Positions 1 to 11,509 of a stretch of DNA of 64,000 nt are shown piece by piece. The stretch covers positions 124,001-188,000 of the forward strand of contig JASANG010003332.1 of NCBI GenBank assembly GCA_030248215.1. The letters are read 5' to 3'. Positions within the stretch are counted from its first letter, which is position 1; each line of letters starts with the position of its first letter. Under the pieces are notes generated by a model. That model searched no databases, was not told the origin of the DNA, and worked only from the letters and a program-made list of their open reading frames with translations. Source of the stretch: Enoplolaimus lenunculus. Lineage: Eukaryota > Nematoda > Enoplea > Enoplida > Thoracostomopsidae. The position numbers were made by a program, and so were the translations under genes.

Positions 1-180
1 CAAGGGTAGAGCCAGAATGCTGATCTAAAGAATTAAACTAAAATTTTAAAACAATGTTATAAGTCATCTGTCAATATTTATTTCGATACCTATAAGAAAA
101 ATAACAAAACAAATTGTGGACTGAGCACGGCTATGCAGATTAAGAGCTGATGAGTGTTTCGATTACAGGGATGTGCGTGC

Positions 181-699
181 CAGGGTGCAAAGCGGAACTG
201 GATTATACCGGAATCGGAACTACAAAATTTGTGACTATACGGATACACAAGTATAATATTGATTTATGGTGTCTGTTGGCTGGCAACAATTCTCACAAAC
301 GTTGCACGAACAAATTGCCAATCATTTCTTAGCTCTGTAAAGCTAAACTGCAATCAATTATTGATAAGTTAGCTTATCGAAAACAATTTAATAGATAAAT
401 GATGCAGAATTTTTATACAACAAATCACAACAGTAGGCCTAAAATTAAAATGTGGAAATTCCGATTCCGAATGATTGTGAAATCGGAATCGAAATCGGAA
501 CTCGTTTTGAATCGGAATTCTAATCGAAAACAATTTAATAGATAAATGATGCAGAATTTTTATACAACAAATCACAACAAGTAGGCCTAAAATTAAAATG
601 TGGAAATTCCGATTCCGAATGATTGTGAAATCGGAATCGAAATCGGAACTCGTTTTGAATCGGAATTCTAATCGGAATCGGAATTCCGATTGCACCCTG
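181..699. mobile_element. hAT-like MITE, CAGGGTGCAA family, copy 1
   Basis: The element starts CAGGGTGCAA and ends with TGCACCCTG, an inverted terminal repeat. It is flanked by GTGCGTGC (173-180) and GTGCGTCC (700-707), an 8-bp target duplication with one mismatch. CAGGG ends and 8-bp duplications are typical of hAT transposons. No transposase is encoded. Subterminal DNA is an array of the word AATCGG and its complement. A 147-bp unit is duplicated in tandem inside it (376-522 and 523-669). Complete or partial relatives lie at 51433-51790 and 58912-59304. Confidence 0.85.
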
Positions 700-707
700 G
701 TGCGTCC

Positions 708-2894
708 CGACGCAAAAATATTTGCGATTGGATACAACTTTACATCATTATAAATGCGAAGACTTAAACCTAACAATCATAAATGATAATTTTATGAGAA
801 CGGTTCATTTCAATTCATTTTTTCCAAACACAAACGCGAGAGATAATAGTTTTCCTGGGCAGAGGCACTGATATACACCAACAAGTGAAATTGATAGCAT
901 TCAAACTCACTGTTATGCGCAAACAGCATCGGTAAATTTTTTGAAGTCTCGATGCCGATACTCATGAGAAGTGCTGATTACCGAAGCCAAGTAATCAGTA
1001 CATACCTCGTCTTAAAGCAAACAAAAATAATTAAGCACAACAATAGATTCATTATAACGCGTAAATCTAAGCTGACATTGGCATTGAATAATACATATGC
1101 CAGTGCTTACTGGTTTCTTCCTGAGTCGCATGGCCGAAGTAGTCTCCAGAGCCGGCAATCGTTTGAGCGTTATGAACAGTATTGGTTGACAGAAGTGTAG
1201 GATTCTGAGTGTCTCTTACTAAAGGTTTCAACGACATGTAAGCACCTGGACCAGAAGCGTCTAAAACACAACCGTAAGCAACTGACTAAACCTTAAAAAA
1301 TGAGAGCAACTTAAATACAAACGAGTCCTAGATTAACGATATATCTTAACAACAGAAGCGTTTTTCAGCCACAGTCCCATAATATATAATGTTCTCCTAC
1401 CTTTAGAGCTGGTCAATCTGAGCGGGGGCGGTGGTGGTTTTTCATCGCAGTCCGACGACATTACCAGGCGTCAGCGCGTTAAATATAAAAAAATATGTGC
1501 AACACAAGCAACTATTTATAAAATCATTTATCTTTCTTTACAAAAATGCTAAACAAGCTCCACATATACATCCGCACGTTTTGTTAGGAATAGAAATTTT
1601 AAACTACGCCAGCGTTGTTCAAGAGTGGCGCAAAAGATATTGAAAGGGGGTCTTAATTATAACTGCTTTGGAAGCTAGTGTGCCTAAAACACTATTTCCA
1701 AAATGTGAAATATATTTCTTGAAACATGCACATGAATTCCAGGAAATATTATTCAGCAGCACGAAAAGCTTAGTTGTGCTAGCTAAGTAGTAACAGTCAG
1801 TCCGAGAAGCATTTCGGAGGAAGTCCAAACAAATCTTACCTTTGCTGCAGGGGACAACATTTCCATCCACCCTTCGCTTTTCAAAAAACAAAAACAATTA
1901 TCAAATACAATAAGCCTATATAAGCAAAGGCTGAAACGTTATATGGTATTCATTTCAGCAAACCACGATAGGCAACACGTAAACATAATTATTTACGCAA
2001 TAGCTGCAGAAGTCCATGGTTGTTTCCACAACCCCGCGTTATCATAGGAAATCAATTTTTTAAACCATGCAGTCTAGCTGCATACTGCAAAGAATAAACT
2101 TTATAAGTGTGAATTGTATTTGTTAAAATCTTTAATAAACACAGTATTGTTACAATAACTTTTGTGAGAGCAATACGCTGACGTTTTGCTGTAAGGCCAG
2201 TGCTTTACCCTTTATTGTTCGTCACTGGTTTTTTAAATATATCCTGTCAGATATCAGTTTGTGTAATCTGATAGCTAGTTCACTTTTCAATTATAAATTT
2301 GCTGAATATAATGCTTAAAAAGCGGTTGTAATATGTAAAAAGTAAGTCAATCAGTTCCATAGTAGTGGGCATAAATAAATGATGGCTGCAATTTTTTGGA
2401 TATTTTAAAAAATATCCGTAAGGCTATGTTTTTGCTCTGCATCATTTACGGTGCGCATAAACCGGCAGATCATTTTCGGATAAAGGCGAATGTTGATAGG
2501 ATCTAAGATACAACTTAGCGACATGTCTTTCTGTTTTATTAAACGCTTTTTATTGTTTTTATTAATTATCATCTTTTTTGGCGGTTCATCTGGTCGACAA
2601 TTTGTTTGATTTATGTAGCTTGTTTGTGTTTTAACATAGACCAATTTTGGAAGATGCCAGCAGGTTTGATTTTATCACGTACAATTCAAGGTGCTGATGA
2701 GTAGTTAGATAAAGTTATACGTTATAAAATCTACAGTGAATTTACTGTTCAAAAAGCTGTTAGTGATCTTCACAGTATATGTATTTTAATTTATTTAGGT
2801 AACTTAATATATAGTGTTTTGCTTACTCTTTTGCTTTCTGGTTTTGCATCGCGTGATCCTAGAACAGTTTTATAACCAGCAGGTTCCTGTTAGC
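708..2894. other. Intergenic stretch upstream of SFMBT
   Basis: No convincing coding sequence is seen. About 860-985 is related to the GCCGAT-type MITE at 13271-13557, sharing an inner segment around GTGAAAyTGATAGCATTC. The rest is AT-rich and unrecognised. The promoter and first noncoding exon of the SFMBT gene should lie here; a possible acceptor CCTAG at about 2860 precedes the start-codon exon. Confidence 0.5.
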
Positions 2895-5800
2895 ATGCCT
2901 CAAGCTGAAGGAAAGAAATCACGCAAACCTGGTGTTAGAGGTGACAGCAACAGCCCAAAACGTGTAAGTTTGATCAGTCACACTTTGTTAGATTGGTCGT
3001 AAACGTTAAAACTACTTTTTTCATGTTACAAATATACGCGTTTGTGTTAATTAATTTCACTTGTATTTATTTTGCTGTCTTAATGTCTGTCTGGTGCCTG
3101 GGGGAAAATTTTTAATGTGTTGAGTTGCAAATTTAAAATTGGCTTATGAAATGTTGCTGTCATGTTTGCTAGGCTCGCATGTATATTTTACGACCCGATG
3201 TTCGTTTTCGAGTTTCATCACCACATGAGGCATCACCGGAATATGACGAGGCTGACACTTATGATTGGCGAGATTTTTTGGAACGAGAAGATTTTTTAAC
3301 TCCACCAGTTCAGAGCTTTGCAACGGTAATTTTATGTTTTGAACAAAACCATTGAGCCAACCAACAGATCAGAAAAACTGATTGTTTGCAGAAACATTTT
3401 ATATTTAGGGTTGGCCTATTGAGTCATTGTTAGGAGTGATACTTGTGCAAGCTTGGTGCAAACAGAATTCCGATTCATTTTAGAATTCCTATACCAATAG
3501 CAAGTATAATCGGAATCGGGAATTTTTATTTTCGTTTGTTGCATTGTTGTTTGATTATGCTTTTAAATGAATGATTTTGCAATTTGGAATGATTTTGCAA
3601 TTTGATAACATGTGTACGTGAATGTGTTATAAAAAAATTTGAAATATGTAGATATATTACTATGATAAAATTTTCATTTTAAATGTGTGACATTTGTGAA
3701 ATTTGTGTGTACTAGGCTTTCAGGCTCCATTACACGATATTTGGCAACATATGTGTGTCGGGATGAAAATGGAAGTTCCCAATAAAGACTATTCGCTTCA
3801 CGAAGGCGCTACTGTTTTTTGGGTCGCAAGTGTACAGAAATTTGCTGGTGAGACTTTTTGCGAGTCCATGACTTGTCTACATAAATAACTACAATACATA
3901 GTATGGTTACACAGGGTACAAACACAAAGTAGTGTTTACAATTCAGGGATGGGGATCTCGATCTCGCGAAGTCTCGTGATTTGGCTGGTCTCAGTCTCGC
4001 TTTTTTGAGTCTCTGATAAACATTTGCCCTTAGCTGAGCTAGTTTGAGTTGATAAAAGGACGCACAATGTTTTGCTCGTACTTTAGACTAAATGTATATC
4101 AGGGTGCAACATTTTTTCACCTTCCGGTTCCGGTAAATTTTTTACCGGATTTAAAAATTCCCGTGTTATAATTTGGCCGTTTTCTTAACTTTGCTAATTT
4201 TTAAGAATCTCTTTTGAAAGCGACTTGTACTCCGAATATAAGCCATTGATGGTGGATGTAACTTCAGTCGATGATGAAAATCTAAAATACAACAAATAAA
4301 GTAAATACCTATGTTCGACTAAGGTTATTTCACAAATAATAGAGCAAAAATAGGATTAAAATGAAATTTTTGGTGAAATGCATTTTTCACATTCCGGTTC
4401 CGGTAAAATTTTCAAATTCTGGTTCCGGTAAATTGTACGTAATTCCGGTTGCACCCTGATGTATATGCCTGAGCCACTAAAAATTAAGTGCTTGTTTACT
4501 TCACTGAACACAATATCTGTTTGAATAGAAGTGTCAATTTACCCCAAAGTGATTATTTTTCCACATTATAACACCGATTGCTTAGGCTTAGGTTTACGCT
4601 TCAGCATATACATGACGTGTGGAAGTAAACAAGTAAATAAAATTGCTTCATTTCCCTATGTTTAAATTGTCTGTGTAACCCGAGTCCTAAATTCTAACGT
4701 AACCGTAAACGTTATGTAGGCATATATTGTTGTTAAGGCTACAAAATCTTGTTGCGCTACGAAGGCTTGGACAACGATCACAGCTATGACTTTTGGATGA
4801 ATTTATGCGCTAAACACTGTCATCCAATTGGTTGGTGTGCAAAAGAGTCACGACCATTAGTCGCACCAAAAGCAGTCCAGGATGCTCATCCAGACACAAA
4901 AAGCGTTCAAGAGTGGAAAGCGTTTTTGTGCCGAAGACTAACCGGAGCTAGAACCCTGCCAATGGAATTCAGAGAACGAGTACTTAAGGATGGTCACAGA
5001 AGGGGGTCTTCCTGGGTGGCCGTCCGCAATGAAATGCTTCATACACGCTTGAGTTGTTAGCGGGAACAAGTGATAGTTCAAACAACAGATGTAAAGTATA
5101 AAAAAGGAGATATATCAAAGGCCCGCTTCTCACTGTAACAACCACGAAAGATAATAATTTGATGCGAACGCTTTTTTCATTAGTTTTTATGTATAACCAA
5201 AGCATCGACAAAATTTTTGCAGTAGCGATGCCGACACGAAAAATGCCGACTATTACAGATGCCGGTATTGTACATTAGTTTTCCTTAATTTTCAGGTGCT
5301 GAGGGCGATTTCATGTCTTTTTAAAGAAGGTATGCACGTTGAAATGGTAGACCGTGCAAAATTGTCACAATTACGTCCAGCAATCATTAAACAAGTGATT
5401 GGACACCGCCTTCGCATTCAGTACAAAGAAGAACATGCTACCGCGAAATCCCCAAAGGTATTTTGTCCATGATTTCGTTCAACAATTGAATTGGTTTTAG
5501 GCGGGCTTTTTTGAATTTGAGTAGGTTTTTTGAAAGATTGTTGGTTTTCAAATACGTCAGAAAAGGTTAAAATAAAAACAGTAAGGTTCTACCGTCGACG
5601 TTTCGGAAAAAGTCCTTTTTCGAAATAGCATTTAGAAGCAGGGGCACAGCCGCTAACACAAAAACTCGATTTGCTGATCAACTGTGCTTTCGTCAATAGT
5701 GTGTTCCAAGGGCAACCGTAATTCCGGTTCCGGTCAATTTTTACTTAAAAATGACGATAAAAATGAAATAGATTTCATTGGTATAGTATGCAAACCTTCA

Positions 5801-8800
5801 CAATCGTCGAAAATAAGCCATTGAGGTAGATTTCGTTTCCGTGGATTATGCTCCTTGAGTGAGCCCTCCTTTGAATCCGCCGCCATGTTGGATTTATTGA
5901 GCGAAGAGCGAACCGTTTTATGTTTTGCACTCTGGGGTCGAAAGGTGGATGTCCGTCTGTCCGTCCGAGAAGAATCTCAGGAACGGCTGAACCGATTTTG
6001 ATAAACTTTTTTTGTTTAAAAGCCAATTATCCTGGGGTGTTAACCTCGTATTGGGGTTTTGAATTTTTAAGCCGTTTATTAGCAACAGTCTAATTTGCAT
6101 AATTAAGCCTAAATTAAGACTTTCTACATTATTGCACTAATTAATACAGTTGAAAGCAATCTAATTTCAGCATTAAAAGGTTTTTGGGTGCGAGAAATCT
6201 GCATAGCCTGTTTACAAACCTCCAAAACCGATAATTGAGTAGTTAGCTAATAGACAGTTTGCATATTAGCATAGTTTATAAGCCTAAATTATGTCTTTTT
6301 GCAATATTTTACTAATTATTAAGGTTAAAAGCAATATAATTTCCGCACTAAAGGGTTTTTAGGTTGGAGGAATTTGAATAAACTGTGTACAAACCTCCAA
6401 AACCAATAAATGAATAATTAGCTAATAACTAATTTGCATATTAGCTTAACTATTTACGTGTGTTCGAGCTTCGCTCCATACATGTAGTCCCACTACGACT
6501 GGTTTCACCAATGATATTGCAAAAACGAAAATAAAATAAATTTTTCGGCGGTATGTATTCTTCATTTTCCGGTTCCGTTTCCGATAATTTTTTCAAATTC
6601 CGGTTTCGGTTCCCTAAATTGTAATTCCCGATGCACCCTGTATCCGGAAATTTCTGACGCGCAAGCGCAGTCCATTATACTGAAATTATACTCGTGAGCT
6701 AAGCGAGTGAGAATCCTATCGCAATTTTAGTTTCTATTTTGCAGTGGTTTGTTTTTTGGAGAGGGATTCATCCGATTTCTAGTAGGCAACGAAGTGTCAA
6801 AACATAAGTAGAAGAGTTGTAGCAGAAACTTTGCTGACGTCGCAAGCGAGAAGTTAGACTCGTTTTGTTGTTTATCTCAATTGGCGTCCCACTAAAGTGG
6901 CTGAATTTAAAGTAGATTCGGGTAGATTTCCTTATTTCAATGGCGTTTTTTTAAATAATTGGTGAAGACTTTCGATTCTTTCCAAAAACCATGTATTTTG
7001 TCATGCATTTCAGTTTTTCGTTATAGTATATAAAACATGCGCCTAAGCCTGCGTTTGAGCATTTTTGTTGCGTTGAAGTGTTTTATTACCGTTTTATTGT
7101 TTTTGATTGAGCTGTACCTGGCGTGTTCCCTGTGGGTTTTTCTGATTAAGGGTAAATATTCTGGTTTCAATTTATTTTTGCAAAAATTATTAATGCTTCT
7201 AGAAGGATAAATCAACCAGTGCGAACGAGGCTGAAAATGATGAGGAAGAAGATGAATTTTGGTGTCATTACCGTTCGCCGCTGGTGCATCCGGTTGGCTG
7301 GGCTGTGCAAACAGGGCACGAGATTAAATGTTCTAAAGGTAATGCCAGTTGTCAGATTGCCAAAATTGTTACTATGGTGTGAGGAAAACGACACAACTTT
7401 TGTCTATCCGTTAAAACACTGAAACATGCCGGTAGAATAGGTTAAAAACACAGCTGGAAGCATTCCGGAAAAGTAAGTTTAAAGAGTTTGTCCTGACGAG
7501 CAAACCCGAATCTCGACATCGGTTAGCGTTTTACGTTTGTTTACTGGTATTTAAATGCACTGATCCGGTATATTTCAAAATGTTTCGTTTGCTAAATGTA
7601 ATTAAAGAATGATGCGAGATTAAAGCTTCTTTTGGCTTTTAGAATATTTGTCTGAATGCAGCAAGAAAATAAGTGGTGCAGAAGAATATGACGAAAACGA
7701 CGCTACTCCATCAATGTTTCCAGAGGTTTGATATGATTCTTGTAATCTCGAAGCGCTGTTTTCTGTTTTTATGGATATTACATAGTGCAGAGCTGCAAAG
7801 TGCCTTTATTCGTACTTCCTATATTTTATTTTTGTCCTTTACTATCCTATATTTGCGCAATAATTTAATTTAACAGATCGCATCGCACCCTGAGCCAACC
7901 TCGTCGACGTCTACTAAAACTGGAAAATTTGAATTTGAAGTTGGAATGAAACTTGAAGCAGTCGATCCGTTAGATTTGTCGAACATCGTTGTTGCGACTG
8001 TTTCCAAGGTAAACTTAAGGTTCACATTTTTGATGGCTGTGTAAATGTTAATTTTGTTGATGGAGTATGTTTTTGTATTTGGTTACTTTCAACTAAGGGT
8101 GTATAATAGTTTACATCTACCTTTGCCACAGTTTTTGAAGAACAAGAATAGGGCCAAGAATGCTGCTTTATGGTGGGGCTGTAGTTTTTGAAATTTTTAG
8201 TCTCATTCATTCCCGTCCGTCATCGTGCGGCTTAGGTACGCTAATTACTCTGATCCGATACTTAGACGGCGTGCATTACGAGTAAAGCGCCACACTTAAT
8301 CTGTAGTCTGATGCGTTTATTACAGGCATTGAGTTATAGAATGTCGGAATGATTATTTTGTCAAAATGATTGTTACCGCTCTTTTGCTTTAAAATTTGAT
8401 TTTTTTGTTTAGATTTTGTCCGACGGATTCATGATGGTATCATTTGACGGAACAGCGGACTCGTTTTGCTACCATCGGTCATCGCCTTCGATATTTCCTT
8501 CAGGGTTTTGTGAATCGCATAACATACAACTGGAACCGATTAAAGGTACTCAGGCACTGTGAGATACACTGCTTTTGAAAAAATAATGCTAGCATAGTTA
8601 TCAAGTAATGGCGCGCTCTATGAAAAATTTGAAGGACGATTTCTTGTTATACAAACTGAAGTATCATGGTTTGATACCTTGAAACATCCACCTGGCTACG
8701 CCTTTAGTGCCAGACACTACTCCTATGACTTTGACAGTTGTTTTGTTGAAGGTACAAATGCCCCAGCAAACAAATTCAATTGGCCGGATTATCTCAGACA

Positions 8801-11509
8801 AACGAAGTCAATCACTGCACCTGTAGCTTTGTTCAATACAGTAAGTGTGTATGTATAGAAATTCGACTTTTACACATCCGACTTTGCAGTGTTACAATAA
8901 CTTAGGTCAGGTTTGTCGCTTGCAAACCAAATGCTTAGATTTGGTAATAACGTTTGAATTTGCATTTTTCATACTGATGCTTGACGAAAAAAACTCTGGA
9001 AATAATCCGTGCTCCGTTAAGGCGGTTTTCCAATCTTCTGACATTTTGGTTTATCAGTACGCAGTTCTGTGTTTCGACTTAAGTTTCACATTAATTTATC
9101 GGCTTATTGTTTTTGCAATTTGTAAAGTTGTTAGGTATCTTGCGAGAATTTCTGTCCTGTTCCTAGGGGCTCTAATATACCTTGCAGGCCATTGTGAAAC
9201 ACAGTTTTCGTCGTAGCCAAAAAGTTGAATGCACTGATTTAATGGATCCCCGTCTTGTTTGTGTGGCGACTGTTGCTGAGGTTAGTTTTCCGAACTGAAA
9301 TTGTTTTACATTCGTAAGGGGAAAGTAATTTGTACAAGTTCGGTAAACACATCCTTGTATATTACTAGCTCTAATCGATATGTCAATGTCTGTGCACGTG
9401 ATATGCTGGACTTCAGTGTAGGCTAATCGAGTAAACACTGTAATTTTTATGCCTTAGTGAAGAACGTAAAGCATCAATATTAGAATGGTAAGTTTAAGGT
9501 GAAGGGCCGCTTACTCCGCATTCACTTTGATGGTTGGGACGATTCTTTTGACCAATGGGTGGATTGTCAAGCACCTGATCTCTTTCCAATTGGCTATTGC
9601 GAGATGATGGGCAACAAGTTGGAAGCGCCGAAAGGTACAAGTAGGTTAATACGCTTGAAGTATAGATTTTTCTGAGTGTTGTATCTAGTGATGAATACGT
9701 TACAGCATTTGAATCAGAGAGTGTGGAATTTTGGGGGTGCCTGACTGCACAGTGACAACAAAAGTTTGCTTTCTGAATCTGTAAAAATGGACAGTTTCTA
9801 ATTGGATTCGGAGCGAAAAACTGAATTCAGAAATGTTCGCTAGTACAATTCTTTGTTTTTCAAATTAAGATGCAGCAGACTGAATCAATTTTGAAAAATG
9901 TTTCAGCGGTCGCGGATATTGTCACTATAAGCAATGTTGAACATCTTGAAATTTCAATATTTCTAATGTCTATTTGGCTTTCTGATTCGGCTTGTTAAAT
10001 GGCTACAGTTTTATTATTATTTTTCTTTGAGCAGTACTCTGCGATTTGTTGTGAAAAATACAAACGTTTTAATGTGTAATGCGCCGTTCACATTCATTTT
10101 GTCAACGGTGCCACAAAATATGTCATAGCCCAAGGCTATCACGAGGTCATTTTGACGCGTGATAGCCCTGAGCTATCGCAAAATTTCCTCTTCTATATAT
10201 ATTTATATTCATAACACACATATGTTTATGTGTGTTATGAAACTTGATACCAACAAATTTGATTTTAGAATTTTAATCCTCTGCCCTGCACGCTAGCTCA
10301 GTGCTATGAGGAGTTTTGTGGCAAACCTCAAATTTTGGAACACTGAGTGGACTTGGGAAAATTTTCACGCTTTTGAACAGACTTAGAAAAATTTTCAGGC
10401 GTAAGGGTGTCTAAAATATTTATTGTGAACGGCGCATAATAGTGTTAATTGTTTGGATAATTTTAATTATACGGCCGTGTCTACTAAGTCTAAGCGTAAG
10501 TCTAAACATACGTCTGAGACTACCAGTCTCTAGCATCTTGTTATGTGAACTTTGAAATACACAGGTCATCTTTTGTAAGGTCACACTGCTTTCATATTTT
10601 ATTGCAATGGTATTAATGTATTCGAAACAAGGTCGAGCAAACGGGTTATGTTTATGCAAATATAGCCCTAGTCGGAAAGTGGTGGTTTTACAGTTTACAA
10701 TAAGCTAATCTCGGCGCAAACTGTGTACGCAAAATGGGAGATGAAATTAGGCGACCGGCAGCCAACCCGCTTCGATCGACGAAGGATTCTTTCATGCCGC
10801 TCCATGGGTTGCCCGCGAAAAATACCGTATCCCAAGTGCCCTACAAAAACAGCAATTGTATAACAATGATGCAATATTTTGCCAGGGCTAAAACGAATAT
10901 TTGAAAATTTTAAAATATGTAACTTGATAGGTTTGTGTGTTATTTGTGTGTTAATTTGCGTTGTGTGCGTTTGTATTGTGTTTGTGTATGTGTTGTGTGT
11001 GGCTAAATTCGAGGAGGTTTGTGATAGCTCAGGGGTATCACGAGTTTCCAGGAAGGGCCTGACACGTGATAGCCCTGAGCTATAAGAGATTTCTCTTATA
11101 ACCCAAGGCTATCACGAAGTAATTTTGAAAATGACCTCGTGATAGCCTTGGGCTATGGCATATTTTGTGGCACCGATGACAAAAATATTGTGAACGGCGC
11201 ATAACATAACCAAGATTTTAGAAGTCAAGTTTCAGATTCGGAGTCGGTAAAATCGTGAACTGCGCGATACGCTGATGGAGTGTAAATTATACGTAGCCAT
11301 AAAGCATAAACAAACTATGAACACTGCTTTAAGAATTTACAAATTTGAAATTTTTATTTATAACTTTAGTATATTTTGTGTTTCGGTTTTAGCACCATCA
11401 CCAGCGACAAGTGCTTCGGCTTCAAAGAAAAAGTCGTCACAAACCAGTAAACAAGCCCAAGCTGGCAGTAAAAAATCTACTAGTACTAGCGGAAGTCATT
11501 CGGCACAAC
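2895..11509 (+). CDS. SFMBT: SFMBT-like Polycomb protein with four MBT repeats (13 exons, 3' end not found)
   Basis: SFMBT proteins bind mono- and dimethyl-lysine histone tails and, in flies, join the DNA-binding protein Pho to form the PhoRC Polycomb complex in the nucleus. Coding exons, joined in frame with GT-AG borders: 2895-2963, 3173-3325, 3724-3847, 4738-4979, 5296-5457, 7203-7338, 7643-7725, 7877-8008, 8413-8545, 8752-8840, 9188-9280, 9499-9634, 11393-11509, giving 556 codons. Four MBT repeats follow a short basic N-terminus (MPQAEGKKSRKPGVRG). Phrases such as GYKILLRYEG, HPIGWCAKES, RLTGARTLP, SSPSIFPSGFC and GRLLRIHFDGW match SFMBT1/2 closely. The last exon seen is a Ser/Lys-rich linker. 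The family normally continues with a SLED domain and a C-terminal SAM domain; neither was found before the antisense receptor gene at 31.6 kb. Family assignment is firm; the exact start and the donor at 4980 (GTACTT) are less so. Confidence 0.9.
3173..4979 (+). CDS. SFMBT: SFMBT exons 2-4: MBT repeat 1 and start of repeat 2
   Basis: The N-terminal arm YDWRDFLEREDF begins repeat 1 in exon 3173-3325. Exon 3724-3847 carries the core around VGMKMEVPN; an acceptor at CTTTCAG rather than the CTAG eight bases upstream keeps phase 0. Exon 4738-4979 finishes the repeat with YDFWMNLCAKHCHPIGWCA and opens repeat 2 with SVQEWKAFLCRRLTGART. The 4738 exon has an unusual donor, CGA|GTACTT. If it is not used, reading continues 26 codons to a stop, so a short one-repeat isoform is possible. 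Confidence 0.88.
4100..4457. mobile_element. hAT-like MITE, CAGGGTGCAA ends with CCGGTTC words
   Basis: It begins CAGGGTGCAAC, ends GTTGCACCCTG, and has a perfect 8-bp target duplication ATGTATAT at 4092-4099 and 4458-4465. Subterminal regions repeat TTCCGGTTCCGGTAAA. It lies in SFMBT intron 3. It shares its ends, but not its interior, with the copy at 181-699, so it is a sister subfamily. Confidence 0.88.
5296..7338 (+). CDS. SFMBT: SFMBT exons 5-6: MBT repeat 2
   Basis: Exon 5296-5457 encodes KEGMHVEMVDRAKLSQLRPA and GHRLRIQY; exon 7203-7338 encodes an acidic stretch (NDEEEDEFWCHYRSPLVHP) and VGWAVQTGHEI. The FWCH...HPVGW pattern is the end of an MBT barrel. The intron between them (5458-7202) holds a MITE with another repeat inserted in it. 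Confidence 0.88.
5707..6640. mobile_element. MITE of the CCGGTTC subfamily split by another repeat
   Basis: Both outer parts match the element at 4100-4457: the left part has AATTCCGGTTCCGGT and the shared inner phrase AATAAGCCATTGA, and the right part ends GATGCACCCTG. The left terminus is degenerate (CAAGGGCAACC). About 650 bases of an unrelated interspersed repeat sit in the middle (5851-6500). The whole lies in SFMBT intron 5. Confidence 0.7.
5851..6500 (+). repeat. Interspersed repeat A, full-looking copy
   Basis: The unit begins CTCCTTGAGTGAGCCCTCC, contains GTCCGTCTGTCCGTCCGAGA and GAACGGCTGAACCGATTTTG, and ends in two diverged tandem units of about 180 bp (about 6070-6250 and 6250-6430), each with TTTACAAACCTCCAAAACC and a TAGCTAATA boundary. 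A reverse-orientation copy lies at about 54390-54835 and a single-unit fragment at 19040-19165. No protein is recognised and its class is unknown. Confidence 0.65.
7643..8545 (+). CDS. SFMBT: SFMBT exons 7-9: MBT repeat 3
   Basis: Exons 7643-7725, 7877-8008 and 8413-8545 encode an acidic/Ser-rich lead, then FEVGMKLEAVDPLDLSNIVV and ILSDGFMMVSFDG, ending SPSIFPSGFC. The order and spacing fit repeat 3 of SFMBT, where the FCYH...SSPSIFP phrase is characteristic. Phases run 1/0, 0/0, 0/1. Confidence 0.87.
8752..9634 (+). CDS. SFMBT: SFMBT exons 10-12: MBT repeat 4
   Basis: Exons 8752-8840, 9188-9280 and 9499-9634 encode KFNWPDYLRQTKSITAP, then VECTDLMDPRLVCVATVAE, then GRLLRIHFDGWDDSFDQWVD and DLFPIGYCEMMGN. 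Asp and the aromatic residues (FDGW, FDQWVD) that form the methyl-lysine cage in active MBT repeats are present. In the family, repeat 4 is the methyl-lysine reader. The acceptor at 9499 was chosen because it gives the family spacing between VATV and GRLL; another AG six bases upstream would add two residues. Confidence 0.87.
10079..11202. mobile_element. Composite palindromic MITE(s), ATGCGCCGTTCACA ends
   Basis: The left end reads ATGCGCCGTTCACA and the right end TGTGAACGGCGCAT. Inside each end is GCCACAAAATATG and then CATAGCCCAAGGCTATCACG or its complement, so the inverted repeats run to roughly 80 bp. A further right-type end at 10424-10438 means one 360-bp element may lie beside or inside a larger one. 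Inner short dyads around GATAGCC are repeated. It fills most of SFMBT intron 12. A related end is seen near 42000-42120. No coding capacity is recognised. Confidence 0.65.
11393..11509 (+). CDS. SFMBT: SFMBT exon 13: Ser/Lys-rich linker
   Basis: The exon encodes APSPATSASASKKKSSQTSK and then a Gln/Ser/Thr-rich tail to SAQ, with a TTTTAG acceptor and a GTAAGT donor (phase 1 in, phase 1 out). It continues frame from repeat 4. In the family this low-complexity basic region links the MBT array to the SLED/SAM part. It is the last exon of the gene I can place. Confidence 0.8.

Noticed and set aside
4980-5057. Extension of the SFMBT exon to VLKDGHRRGSSW as the main coding form
   Set aside because: The spliced form to 5296 restores the MBT2 phrase EFRERVLRAISCLFKEGM, as in the family; the extension is kept only as a possible isoform.
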